A DNA stretch of 64,000 nucleotides. Source: JACKBJ01 sp964549495 (GTDB lineage Bacteria; Chloroflexota; Anaerolineae; Epilineales; Epilineaceae). Shown here piece by piece: positions 1-7,844 of the stretch. The DNA lies in NCBI GenBank assembly GCA_964549495.1, contig CAZJWJ010000004.1, positions 1-64,000 of the forward strand, read 5' to 3'. The position numbers were made by a program, and so were the translations under genes. Every line of letters starts with the position of its first letter. Position 1 is the stretch's first letter. The notes below the pieces were generated by a model. The model ran no database searches and had not been told where the DNA came from. It saw only the letters and a program-made list of their open reading frames with translations.

Positions 1-74
1 CCCGGAGTCGGTAACCCTCTGTTTCAGGGCTGACCCGTTTTCTCTCTCTCTGCTGTTGTCAAGGTGCCGGCAAC

Positions 75-99
75 AAAAAACCCGCCGAAGCAAGGCGGG
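75..99 (-). terminator. intrinsic terminator, minus strand
   Basis: A CCCGCC stem (81-86) pairs with GGCGGG (94-99) around a 7-nt loop. On the minus strand it is followed by six T (80-75). This is a canonical rho-independent terminator, although no minus-strand protein gene lies upstream of it. Confidence 0.8.
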
Positions 100-236
100 A
101 GGGTCAATCCGTGGCGCGGGCCCGGGTTCTGCTCAGGCCCAGTTCCATACGAGACTACGAAGATCGATCGACTCGCTCCCTTTGAGTTGTCGCCTCCGCG
201 AAACCGGAGTCTCGCGGATCCGCCGTTTCGAGCGGA
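75..236 (-). ncRNA. candidate small RNA between a promoter and a terminator
   Basis: No protein is evident here. On the minus strand a TTGACA/TAAGCT pair with 17-nt spacing (243-271) predicts transcription from about 236. An intrinsic terminator ends the unit at about 75. The predicted transcript is about 160 nt and contains an internal hairpin (CTCCG, loop, CGGAG). I could not match it to 6S RNA, SRP RNA or tmRNA. The start overlaps the PHO-box-like region of the divergent kelch gene, so phosphate-linked control is possible. This is inferred from signals only. Confidence 0.35.
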
Positions 237-242
237 GACAAT

Positions 243-271
243 AGCTTAGCAAAGCCGGACCGACCTGTCAA
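243..271 (-). promoter_or_regulatory. sigma70-like promoter for candidate small RNA
   Basis: On the minus strand TTGACA (271-266) and TAAGCT (248-243) are 17 nt apart. The -35 is consensus; the -10 is weak. It is back-to-back with the 11-bp repeat array at 275-333. Confidence 0.35.
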
Positions 272-274
272 CTG

Positions 275-333
275 TTAGCCAGCCTTAACCTCGTCTTCCC
301 GCGCCCTTCGGTCGAGGTTAAGTGCGCCTTGGT
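275..333 (+). promoter_or_regulatory. PHO-box-like array upstream of the kelch gene
   Basis: TT-initiated half-sites sit at 285 (TTAAC), 296 (TTCCC), 307 (TTCGG), 318 (TTAAG) and 329 (TTGGT), exactly 11 bp apart. One more (TTAGC) is at 275, 10 bp before the first. The same arrangement, including the 10-bp first step, precedes pstS. PhoB/PhoP-family regulators are known to bind 11-bp direct repeats. An inverted pair, cttaacctcg/cgaggttaag (284-293, 313-322), also falls inside. The half-sites at 296 and 307 are poor matches. Confidence 0.55.
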
Positions 334-595
334 GCCCCGCATCTAGATTATCGCGTGGGCATGGCTCGTGTCACCTCCTGGCACGCTCATCGACTGCGCA
401 CGGTGACCCAGGCCCTCCGGCCGGCATCCCGAAGGCTCCGGCCTCGCAAGATTTCCGAACTCACGACCAGAGGCACCTACTCGCACTGTGATCGCGCCGA
501 GCGGCTCCAATCCACGGGACGGCATCCGGCGTGCCGTCGTCCCCGGGCGCTGGCCGCGCGCCGCGACACGATTTCCATTAGGGGGAAACACCACG

Positions 596-2284
596 ATGTT
601 GGGATTCATGAAGTCCAAGTCCGTCATCGCCGCGGCGCTGGTCGCGGCCTTGCTCGGCGCCGCGGCCTTCCAGGCCGGCTACGGCACCGAGGAGGTCGCC
701 GCCCAGGGCAGCGGCCTCAACCGCATCCAGGCCGACAACGCCTGCTACGTCCAGCTGCCCGACCTGCCAACCGGTAGCGGCATCGGTCGCTATGGTGCTT
801 TCGGCGGCTATAACGAGGACACGGGCATCCTGGTCTTCGCCGGCGGCGGCGAGAAGCGCGGCTCGACGGGCGAAAACACGATCGTCTACAGCGACATGTT
901 CGCCCTGGACATGACGCAGACCGGCAACGACTGGCGCAAGATCAACTACAGCGCCAACAACGGCTACAACACGGACACGGATCGCGGCTGCCGCGAGATG
1001 TCCAGCGTCCGCATCGAGGCCGATCGATGGCTGTCCGTCTTCGGCAAGGACGGCTGCGACGGCGGCGGCGATGGCGACATCAAGGAGATCGAGATCGGAG
1101 ACAGCGCGACCTCGTCTCAGGTTCGATTCCGGGCCAACAGCGGCGTGCAAGGCGCTCCGCCGGAGCTGGAGGACAACAAACTCGAGCTGTTGCGCACCCT
1201 GGCCGTCTGGGATAGCCAGCGCAACCGAATGATCGTCGGTCAGGGCACCTACGACGATGCCATCGAGACCGAGTCGAACGCGGACATCTACGAAGCCACG
1301 GCCAGCGGTGCCCGGTGGAACGTCCGGGAGCTTCGGCCCACCGGCAACGTGCCCTCGCGCCGTTTCGGGACCTGCGGTGCCTACGTCCACGACGCCGATC
1401 AGGGCCTGGACGGCGTCCTGGTCCTGGGCGGCAAGCAGGGTGGCAACGACGGCGCCGACTACGCTGAAGTCTGGTGGCTGGACTTCTCCACGAGCCGCGC
1501 CGGCGTGTGGAACGACATCAGCGGTCTCTTCAGTAACCTCAAGGCCGATCCCAACGATCCGACCGCGCCCTACCTGAGCTATCGCCGCGAGGGCGCCTGC
1601 GGCTACAACCCCGACACCAAGCAGTTCTACACCTGGATGGGCCGCGCAAGCAGCGGCATCCCCGACGGCTCGAGCCGATCGAAGGGCATCTGGCGCACGG
1701 ATCTGTCCAACCTGGCTGCCGCGGTCAACGACGCGACCGGCATGACCAAGCTCACCTGGGAGCGCCTGGCCAAGGACAACCTGGCCGGCCTCGACGGCCG
1801 GCGCCTCATCCCCAGCGTCTATGACTGGAAGAACAACCGCGTCTTCGCCATGGGTGGCCGCAACGATGTCGACGAGTACAAGGATGTCTGGGTCATCTAC
1901 CCCGACGTGACCGGCGCCGACTGCCAGAGCCTCGACCCCTTCGGCCACTTCGCGCCGGGGCCGACCGAGACGCCGATGCCGAGCCCGACCACGAATCCGA
2001 ACGAGACGCCCATGCCGACCGACGAGGTGCCGACGGTCGAGCCCTCGCCGACGATCGACTTGGCCGCGCAGATCTGCGACGCGGCCAAGAACAAGGTGCC
2101 GGGCGCTGTGGTCAACGCCGCGACGGGCAATCCGCAGACGGTGGCCGGCTACGGCTTGCGCTGCAACCCGAACCTGGCGGCCGGCCCGCTCAACCCGGAG
2201 CGCACCTGGCTGAGCCTGCGCAACCCGGGCCTGCCCTACCACCCGCTCTTCAACGGCCTGGCTTGGAAGTGCGGCTGCCCGTAG
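596..2284 (+). CDS. secreted kelch-type beta-propeller protein with conserved C-terminal domain
   Basis: This is a predicted exported 562-residue protein. Residues 1-35 form a signal peptide: basic start, alanine-rich core and a likely cleavage near VAAQG. Residues 50-450 hold kelch-like repeats (blades such as 'FGGYNEDTGILVFAGG', 'LVLGGKQGG', 'FAMGGRNDVDEY'). A Pro/Thr-rich linker (about 452-490) leads to a C-terminal domain of about 70 residues ending GCP. That domain recurs in the second kelch protein at 19651-21087. The start at 596 is preferred over an in-frame ATG at 488, because a G-rich ribosome site (580-587) precedes it and it puts the signal peptide first. The upstream 11-bp repeat array suggests induction with the Pst system. 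Ligand and role are unknown. Confidence 0.75.
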   Translation: MLGFMKSKSVIAAALVAALLGAAAFQAGYGTEEVAAQGSGLNRIQADNACYVQLPDLPTGSGIGRYGAFGGYNEDTGILVFAGGGEKRGSTGENTIVYSDMFALDMTQTGNDWRKINYSANNGYNTDTDRGCREMSSVRIEADRWLSVFGKDGCDGGGDGDIKEIEIGDSATSSQVRFRANSGVQGAPPELEDNKLELLRTLAVWDSQRNRMIVGQGTYDDAIETESNADIYEATASGARWNVRELRPTGNVPSRRFGTCGAYVHDADQGLDGVLVLGGKQGGNDGADYAEVWWLDFSTSRAGVWNDISGLFSNLKADPNDPTAPYLSYRREGACGYNPDTKQFYTWMGRASSGIPDGSSRSKGIWRTDLSNLAAAVNDATGMTKLTWERLAKDNLAGLDGRRLIPSVYDWKNNRVFAMGGRNDVDEYKDVWVIYPDVTGADCQSLDPFGHFAPGPTETPMPSPTTNPNETPMPTDEVPTVEPSPTIDLAAQICDAAKNKVPGAVVNAATGNPQTVAGYGLRCNPNLAAGPLNPERTWLSLRNPGLPYHPLFNGLAWKCGCP

Positions 2285-2378
2285 GCCAGTGGCCTTACGC
2301 TCAGCCTCGACCGGGGCCGAAACGCAACTCGACCTGCATTGCTGAACGATAACCCTTGAATGCCCTTCGGGCACGCAA

Positions 2379-2408
2379 ACGGGGGTCGGCCGCGAGGCCG
2401 GCCCCCGT
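2379..2408 (+). terminator. stem-loop terminator after the kelch gene
   Basis: A 13-bp stem with one wobble pair (2379-2391 with 2396-2408) closes a GCGA tetraloop and is followed by the T-containing run cttcgatct. It separates the kelch gene from the pst operon. The T tract is weak. A smaller hairpin, TGCCC-tt-CGGGCA, lies just before it. Confidence 0.55.
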
Positions 2409-2505
2409 CTTCGATCTCGGGAGTGTAACCCTCGCGGGTCCCTACGATTGCGCAGTCGAACCCCGATGCCGCCGTGTCCCGGAATGGGCGCGGCGGCATC
2501 GGGCG

Positions 2506-2553
2506 TTAACTGCGCTTAACATCACCTTGCGTCTGCCTTAAGTGCGACTTGAC
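2506..2553 (+). promoter_or_regulatory. PHO box upstream of pstS
   Basis: Half-sites TTAAC (2516), TTGCG (2527), TTAAG (2538) and TTGAC (2549) are spaced exactly 11 bp apart. A further TTAAC (2506) lies 10 bp before them. The last half-site doubles as the -35 element of the pstS promoter, as is usual where a PhoB-type activator replaces -35 contacts. A cognate PhoB-like regulator is encoded at 9018-9692. Confidence 0.7.
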
Positions 2554-2578
2554 GCGATGCGGGGTCCGGTCATGTTAT
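2549..2578 (+). promoter_or_regulatory. pstS promoter
   Basis: TTGACG (2549-2554) and TGTTAT (2573-2578) are 18 nt apart, directly downstream of and overlapping the last 11-bp PHO half-site. The predicted start near 2585 leaves a leader of about 145 nt. Confidence 0.5.
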
Positions 2579-2730
2579 TCTGTCGCGGCTCTGGACTCGA
2601 ATGCCGGGTCCGGGCATCCGACGTCAAGCCCAGGAGGTCGGCGCGACCTGGAGGAAGGTGCGCGGCCCGCCCTGGGGCTCTGCGAGACCGAACGAGAAAA
2701 CGAACGCTCTGAGAGATGGAGGAAACTACG

Positions 2731-3777
2731 TTGCGCACACGAATCCTGTTCAGCTTGATGTTCTCGGTGTTCTTGGTGGCAGGCTGTGGCCAGCCGACCG
2801 AGGTGCCGGCCGAGCCGGTCGAGGAGCCGGTGGAGGTCGTCGACGAGCCGACCGAGGCCATGGTCGAGCCGACCGAAGAGATGATGGACGAAGACGATAT
2901 GGCGATGGAGGGCAGCATGATGCTGCCCGAGGTGAACCCCTTGGAGGTCGAGGGAGACATCATCGTGGCGGGCAGCTCGACGGTCTTCCCGCTGTCGGAG
3001 CGAATGGCCGAGCGCTTCCAGGACGAGGGCTACGCCGGCCAGATCACGATCGACTCGATCGGTTCCGGCGCCGGCTTCGAGCGCTTCTGCGAGGCGGGCG
3101 AAACGGACATCTCGAACGCCAGCCGGGCGATCAACGAGGAAGAGGTGGCCAACTGCCAGGCCATCGGCCGCGATCCGATCGAGTTCCGGGTGGGCACCGA
3201 CGCGCTGGCCGTGGCGGTCTCGACCGAGAACGACTTCCTCACCGAGCTGACGCTGGAGCAGCTGGCGGCGGCCTTCTCGACGGCCGAGACCTGGGCCGAC
3301 ATCGATCCGAGCTATCCGGCCGAGCCGATCGAGCGCTTCATCCCTGGCACGGATAGCGGTACCTACGACTACTTCGTCGAGGAGGTCTTCGACGAGGATC
3401 AGGAGCCGATGCTCTCGGCCAGCCCGCAGATGAGCGAGGACGACAACGTCCTGGTGCAGGGCATCGAGGGCAGCCCCTATGCCATCGGCTTCTTCGGCTA
3501 CGCCTACTACGCCGAGAACGCCGAGCTGCTGAAGGCGATCTCGATCGAGGGCGTCGAGCCCAGCCAGGACTCGGTGGACCAGGGGACCTACCCGCTGGCC
3601 CGCCCGCTGTTCATGTACACCACCGCCGACATCATGGCCGAGAAGCCGCAGGTGGCGGCCTTCATGAACTACGTGCTGACCTACGTCGACGACGAGGTCA
3701 TCGACGTGGGCTACTTCCCGGCGCCGACCGCCGACTTGGACGGCGCGCGCGCCGCCTGGCTCGAGGCCAATCAGTAG
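2731..3777 (+). CDS. pstS: phosphate ABC transporter substrate-binding lipoprotein PstS
   Basis: This is a phosphate-binding lipoprotein that delivers phosphate to PstCAB from outside the membrane. Residues 1-18 form a lipoprotein signal ending in LVAGC (lipidated Cys). An acidic Glu/Pro-rich tether of about 50 residues follows, then a PstS-type binding fold that opens with IVAGSSTVFPLSE. The T-G-S-S-T-x-like P-loop and SIGSGAGF, which contact phosphate in this family, are present. The TTG start at 2731 is chosen because GGAGGA (2718-2723) lies 7 nt before it and the signal peptide then begins RTRILF. An ATG at 2716 would overlap that ribosome site. It heads the pst operon behind a PHO box. 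Confidence 0.92.
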   Translation: MRTRILFSLMFSVFLVAGCGQPTEVPAEPVEEPVEVVDEPTEAMVEPTEEMMDEDDMAMEGSMMLPEVNPLEVEGDIIVAGSSTVFPLSERMAERFQDEGYAGQITIDSIGSGAGFERFCEAGETDISNASRAINEEEVANCQAIGRDPIEFRVGTDALAVAVSTENDFLTELTLEQLAAAFSTAETWADIDPSYPAEPIERFIPGTDSGTYDYFVEEVFDEDQEPMLSASPQMSEDDNVLVQGIEGSPYAIGFFGYAYYAENAELLKAISIEGVEPSQDSVDQGTYPLARPLFMYTTADIMAEKPQVAAFMNYVLTYVDDEVIDVGYFPAPTADLDGARAAWLEANQ

Positions 3778-3813
3778 CCCTCTCGCGCCAGCCTGCATGA
3801 CCGAGTAGAATCC

Positions 3814-3851
3814 CGGGGCGGGGGAGAGGCATGGCCTTTACCCTCGCCCCG
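3814..3851 (+). promoter_or_regulatory. intercistronic stem-loop between pstS and pstC
   Basis: CGGGGCG (3814-3820) pairs with CGCCCCG (3845-3851), and further imperfect pairing extends inward. It lies in the 99-nt gap between pstS and pstC. Such hairpins commonly stabilise or attenuate so that the binding protein outnumbers the permease. That role is inferred here. Confidence 0.5.
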
Positions 3852-3876
3852 TACCCATTGACACCGAGGCCTGAGA

Positions 3877-4935
3877 ATGGTCGATCGACAAGACAGTCCG
3901 GCTCGGGGCCTCGCCGAACCACAAGGGTCAGACGACACCATGACGGCAAGCTCCGAACGCATCACGGGCGAGGCGGCGGTCGAGCAAGGGGTCGCCACGC
4001 GCCTGAGCAAGCAGTTTCGGGTGGGCGAGGCGATCGTCGAGGCCTTGCTCTTTCTCTGCGGCGCGATCTCCATCCTGACCACCATCGGCATCGTATACGT
4101 GCTGGGGCACGAGTCGCTGCGCTTCTTCACCAACCCGGAGGCGGATTTCACGCTCTGGGAGTTCTTCACCGGCACCGAGTGGATCCCGGCCATCGGTCGT
4201 TTCGGGGTCTTCCCGCTGGTCCTGGCCACGCTGACGACCACCGCCATCGCCATGTTGGTCGCCCTGCCCGTCGGGCTCTTCGTGGCCATCTACCTCAGCG
4301 AGTACGCCAGCGAGCGGGCGCGCACCATCCTCAAGCCCATCCTCGAAATCCTGGCCGGCGTGCCGACGGTGGTCTACGGCTACTTCGCCCTGACCTTCAT
4401 GACCCCGCTGCTGCGCCTCTTCCTGGGCCGCGAGACGGTGGACATCTACAACACGGCCTCGGCCGGCATCGTCATCGGCATCCTGGTCATCCCCTTGGTG
4501 GCCTCGATGAGCGAAGATGCGCTGCATGCCGTGCCCTCCAGCCTGCGCCAGGGCGCGCTGGCGCTGGGCGCCACGCGGCTGGAGACCTCGACGCGGGTGG
4601 TCGTGCCGGCGGCGCTCTCGGGCATCGCGGCGGCATTCATCATCGCCATCTCGCGGGCCATCGGTGAGACCATGGTCGTGGCCATCGCCGCCGGTGCCGG
4701 GCCCAAGAACTTTACGCTGGGCAAGGATGGCCTCTTCGACAAGGTGCTCAACCCCTTCGTGGCCGCCGAGACCATGACGGGCCATATCGTCCGAATCAGC
4801 GGCGGCGACTTGAGCTATGAGTCCATCGACTACGAGAGCCTCTTCGCGATCGGCCTGTTGCTCTTCTTCATGACCCTGGCGCTGAACTTGATCAGCCGCC
4901 GCATCGTCCTGCGCTTCCGGGAGACCTACGAGTGA
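3877..4935 (+). CDS. pstC: phosphate ABC transporter permease PstC
   Basis: This is an integral membrane permease subunit of the high-affinity phosphate importer (352 residues). After a hydrophilic N-terminus of about 50 residues come six predicted membrane segments, beginning with LLFLCGAISILTTIGIVYV. The cytoplasmic EAA-type loop (QGALALGATRLETSTR) that docks on PstB lies near residues 225-240. The start at 3877 has GAGG upstream; ATG 3940 is an alternative with a weaker ribosome site. It overlaps pstA by 4 nt, which indicates translational coupling. Confidence 0.93.
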   Translation: MVDRQDSPARGLAEPQGSDDTMTASSERITGEAAVEQGVATRLSKQFRVGEAIVEALLFLCGAISILTTIGIVYVLGHESLRFFTNPEADFTLWEFFTGTEWIPAIGRFGVFPLVLATLTTTAIAMLVALPVGLFVAIYLSEYASERARTILKPILEILAGVPTVVYGYFALTFMTPLLRLFLGRETVDIYNTASAGIVIGILVIPLVASMSEDALHAVPSSLRQGALALGATRLETSTRVVVPAALSGIAAAFIIAISRAIGETMVVAIAAGAGPKNFTLGKDGLFDKVLNPFVAAETMTGHIVRISGGDLSYESIDYESLFAIGLLLFFMTLALNLISRRIVLRFRETYE

Positions 4936-6197
4936 GCCATCAGAACGATCTGCCCACGCCCGATGGGGACGACGGCTTCGATGCGCGCCTCGAGGCCCGT
5001 CATCGGTTCGGTCGCAATGGCTACCGAGTCTTCGTGGCCTCGACCGTCGTCGGCATCGTGGCCCTGATCACCTTGCTCATCACCGTCGTCAACAGCAGCT
5101 TCGGTTACGTCGCCATCGAGAATCGGCGCGATCCCGACAGCCTATCGGCCGATGGGCGAGCGCTCGAGGACCTGGGCGAGCAGGAGCTGATCGACATCTT
5201 GGTCTCGAACGTCCCGGTCGGACTGATCCGCCGCTTCGAGAGCGAGGAGCCCTTGGCCGAGCGCTCGCGCGACGCGATCCGCGCGCTCGTGATGGAGCGG
5301 GTGGTCGAGCCCGAGATCGTCGCGACCTGGCCGCTCTTCGAGTCCTTGCGCAGCGATCCCGAACGCTTGGCTGCCGAGATCTTGGACGAACACCCTGGTG
5401 CCGAGATCGTCTTCCGCTCCTGGTTGCATCCCAGCTTCGTGAGCACGCCGCAGTCCAGCGAGCCGGCCATCGCCGGCGTGCGCACCGCCATCCTCGGCTC
5501 ATTGTGGACCATCCTGATCACGATCCTGGCGGCCTTTCCACTGGGGGTCGGCGCGGCGGTCTACCTCGAAGAATACGCCGATCACAGCAAGCGCATCAAC
5601 CAGATCATCCAGACCAACATCAACAACCTGGCCGGCGTGCCCTCGATCATCTACGGGATGCTGGGCCTGGCCATCTTCGTGCGCGCCATGGCCTTGGTCA
5701 CCAGCGGTCAGTTCCTGGGCATCGGCACCGAGACGACGGCCAACGGCCGGACGGTCCTCTCGGCGGGCCTGACGCTGGCGCTGCTCATCTTGCCCTTGAT
5801 CATCATCAACTCGCAGGAGGCCATCCGCGCGGTGCCCAGCTCGCTCCGCCAGGCCAGCTTCGGCCTCGGCGCGACCAAGTGGCAGACCATCTCCAGCCAC
5901 GTCTTGCCCAATGCCATTCCCGGCATCCTGACCGGCACCATCCTGTCCATCTCGCGGGCCATCGGCGAGACGGCGCCGGTGGTGGTCATCGGGGCCTCGA
6001 CCTTCATCACCAGCGACCCGACCGGGCCCTTTTCCAAGTTCACGACCCTGCCGATCCAGATCTACCAGTGGACCTCGCGCCCGCAGGCCGAATTCCGCAA
6101 CATCGCCGCCGCGGCCATCATCGTGCTCCTGGTGATGCTCTTGACCCTCAACGCGACCGCGGTCTTCCTCCGCAACAAGTACCAGGTGAGGTATTAG
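4932..6197 (+). CDS. pstA: phosphate ABC transporter permease PstA with extended extracytoplasmic loop
   Basis: This is the second permease subunit of the Pst importer. It starts at a GTG inside the pstC stop (GTGA overlap). At 421 residues it is clearly longer than most PstA proteins (about 280-300). The excess is a hydrophilic segment of about 110 residues between the first membrane helix (about 30-55) and the second (about 180). The rest is a standard permease core with the EAA loop QASFGLGATKWQTISS and the C-terminal motif seen in the family. The insert, acidic and helical in look, would face outside and could interact with PstS. Confidence 0.92.
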   Translation: MSHQNDLPTPDGDDGFDARLEARHRFGRNGYRVFVASTVVGIVALITLLITVVNSSFGYVAIENRRDPDSLSADGRALEDLGEQELIDILVSNVPVGLIRRFESEEPLAERSRDAIRALVMERVVEPEIVATWPLFESLRSDPERLAAEILDEHPGAEIVFRSWLHPSFVSTPQSSEPAIAGVRTAILGSLWTILITILAAFPLGVGAAVYLEEYADHSKRINQIIQTNINNLAGVPSIIYGMLGLAIFVRAMALVTSGQFLGIGTETTANGRTVLSAGLTLALLILPLIIINSQEAIRAVPSSLRQASFGLGATKWQTISSHVLPNAIPGILTGTILSISRAIGETAPVVVIGASTFITSDPTGPFSKFTTLPIQIYQWTSRPQAEFRNIAAAAIIVLLVMLLTLNATAVFLRNKYQVRY

Positions 6198-6199
6198 CC

Positions 6200-7036
6200 A
6201 TGACCGACCAGGCATTGCGCGGCCACGTGGCCGGCGGCAGCAACGGCACCAAATACCACGACGTCTCCATCGGCGAGACGGCGATGACCGCCCGCCAGCT
6301 GGACGTCTATTACGGTAGCTTCCAGGCCATCCGAAAGGTCTCACTGCCCATCGAACGCAACCGGATCACGGCCCTCATCGGACCCTCGGGCTGCGGCAAG
6401 AGCACCGTGCTGCGCAGCTTCAACCGCATGAACGACCTGGTGCCCACCGCCAGGGTGGATGGCGAGATCCTCTACCGCGGACACAACATCTACGACAAAG
6501 ATGTCGATCCGGTCGAGGTGCGCCGGCACGTCGGCATGGTCTTCCAGAAACCCAACCCCTTCCCCAAGAGCATCTTCGAGAACGTCTCCTGGGGCGCGCG
6601 CATCAACGGCTACAAGGGTGACATGGACGAACTGGTCGAGTCCTCGCTGCGCAAGGCCGCCCTTTGGGACGAGGTCAAGGACAAGCTGGACGAGAGCGGC
6701 CTCTCGCTCTCGGGCGGACAGCAGCAGCGCCTCTGCATCGCCCGCACCATCGCGGTCAAGCCGGATGTGATCCTGATGGACGAGCCCTGCTCGGCCTTGG
6801 ATCCCATCGCCACGCTGCGGATCGAGGAGCTGATGCAGGAGCTCAAGACCGACTACACGATCGTCATCGTCACCCACAACATGCAGCAGGCCGCGCGCGC
6901 CAGCGACCACACGGCCTTCTTCATGATGGCCGAGGACCGGGCGGGCTACCTCAACGAGTTCGGGCCGACCAACGAGCTCTTCACGAACCCCAAGGACAAG
7001 GCCACCGAGGACTACATCACGGGTCGCTTCGGCTAG
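6200..7036 (+). CDS. pstB: phosphate ABC transporter ATP-binding protein PstB
   Basis: This is the ATPase that powers PstCA (278 residues). All ABC motifs are intact: Walker A GPSGCGKST (61-69), Q-loop FQKPNPFPKS, signature LSGGQQQR, Walker B VILMDEP and the H-loop histidine in VTHNMQQA. Its start ATG lies 3 nt after the pstA stop, with AGGTGAGG as ribosome site inside the pstA end. About 25 residues before the ABC domain are a non-conserved N-terminal extension. Confidence 0.96.
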   Translation: MTDQALRGHVAGGSNGTKYHDVSIGETAMTARQLDVYYGSFQAIRKVSLPIERNRITALIGPSGCGKSTVLRSFNRMNDLVPTARVDGEILYRGHNIYDKDVDPVEVRRHVGMVFQKPNPFPKSIFENVSWGARINGYKGDMDELVESSLRKAALWDEVKDKLDESGLSLSGGQQQRLCIARTIAVKPDVILMDEPCSALDPIATLRIEELMQELKTDYTIVIVTHNMQQAARASDHTAFFMMAEDRAGYLNEFGPTNELFTNPKDKATEDYITGRFG

Positions 7037-7063
7037 GCCCGAGGGAGCAACGAGCGAAACGCC

Positions 7064-7723
7064 ATGGATACGCGAACCCGATTCCATACCGACATGACGC
7101 GCCTCTCGCGCGAGACGGCCACGCTGGGAGCCTTGGTGGCCGATGCCATCGAGACCAGCGTGGTCCAGCTGTCCGCCGGCGACCGCAACGGATCCAAGCG
7201 CCTCATCGAGCGCGACCTGGACGTCAACCGGCGGCGCTATGACATCGAGCGCGATGCCCTGACGCTCATCGCCACCCAGCAGCCCGTGGCGCGCGACATG
7301 CGGCAGGTGGCCGCGCTGATCGACATCGCCGGCGAGCTCGAGCGCATCGGCGACTACGCCAAGGGCATCGGCCAGATCCATCTCAACCTGCCAGAGGCCA
7401 TCTCGCCCCAGGTGCAGGAGATCCTGGATGCGATGGCCCAGAAGTCGGCCGACATGCTGCGGCGAAGCTTGGCGGCCTGCGAGCAGCTGGATGCCGAGAC
7501 CGCGCGGGCTCTACAAGCCGAGGACGACGAGGTCGACGAGCTCTTCAACCGTCTCTTCAGCCACGTGATGGGTTGGCAGGATCGCAACGGGGGTTTGGAG
7601 CAGGCCAATTACGTCCTATGGATCGGTCACAACTTGGAGCGTACCGCCGACCGCGTGACCAACATCTGCGAGCGGGTGATCTTCACCGCTACCGGCGAGC
7701 TTGCGATCGCCGACGAGGACTGA
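7064..7723 (+). CDS. phoU: phosphate signalling protein PhoU (pst operon copy)
   Basis: This 219-residue protein has two repeated three-helix PhoU domains. The metal-binding E/D-rich signatures that define the family appear as LERIGDYAKGI and LERTADRVTNI. PhoU links the Pst transporter to the PhoR kinase and represses the regulon when phosphate is plentiful. It is the last gene of the pstS-pstCAB-phoU operon, 27 nt after pstB, and faces the histidine-kinase gene convergently. Confidence 0.94.
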   Translation: MDTRTRFHTDMTRLSRETATLGALVADAIETSVVQLSAGDRNGSKRLIERDLDVNRRRYDIERDALTLIATQQPVARDMRQVAALIDIAGELERIGDYAKGIGQIHLNLPEAISPQVQEILDAMAQKSADMLRRSLAACEQLDAETARALQAEDDEVDELFNRLFSHVMGWQDRNGGLEQANYVLWIGHNLERTADRVTNICERVIFTATGELAIADED

Positions 7724-7844
7724 AGTTCGAACCGGAGCCTTGGGCCTCCTCGAGACGTCTGGATGGAGTGGTGGATCGCGGGGTGCAGATTGCCGGTCGA
7801 GGCCGCGAATCGAGCTGGGCTCGGGCGCTGCGCGGAGGGCGATC

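Noticed and set aside
1..70. A possible rRNA or tRNA fragment at the left edge
   Set aside because: No cloverleaf or recognisable rRNA block could be found; a second TTGACA on the minus strand lacks a good -10.
578..2374. 598-codon open frame on the minus strand opposite the first kelch gene
   Set aside because: It mirrors the kelch codons, has no domain, no signal and no ribosome site, and is a usual by-product of high GC.
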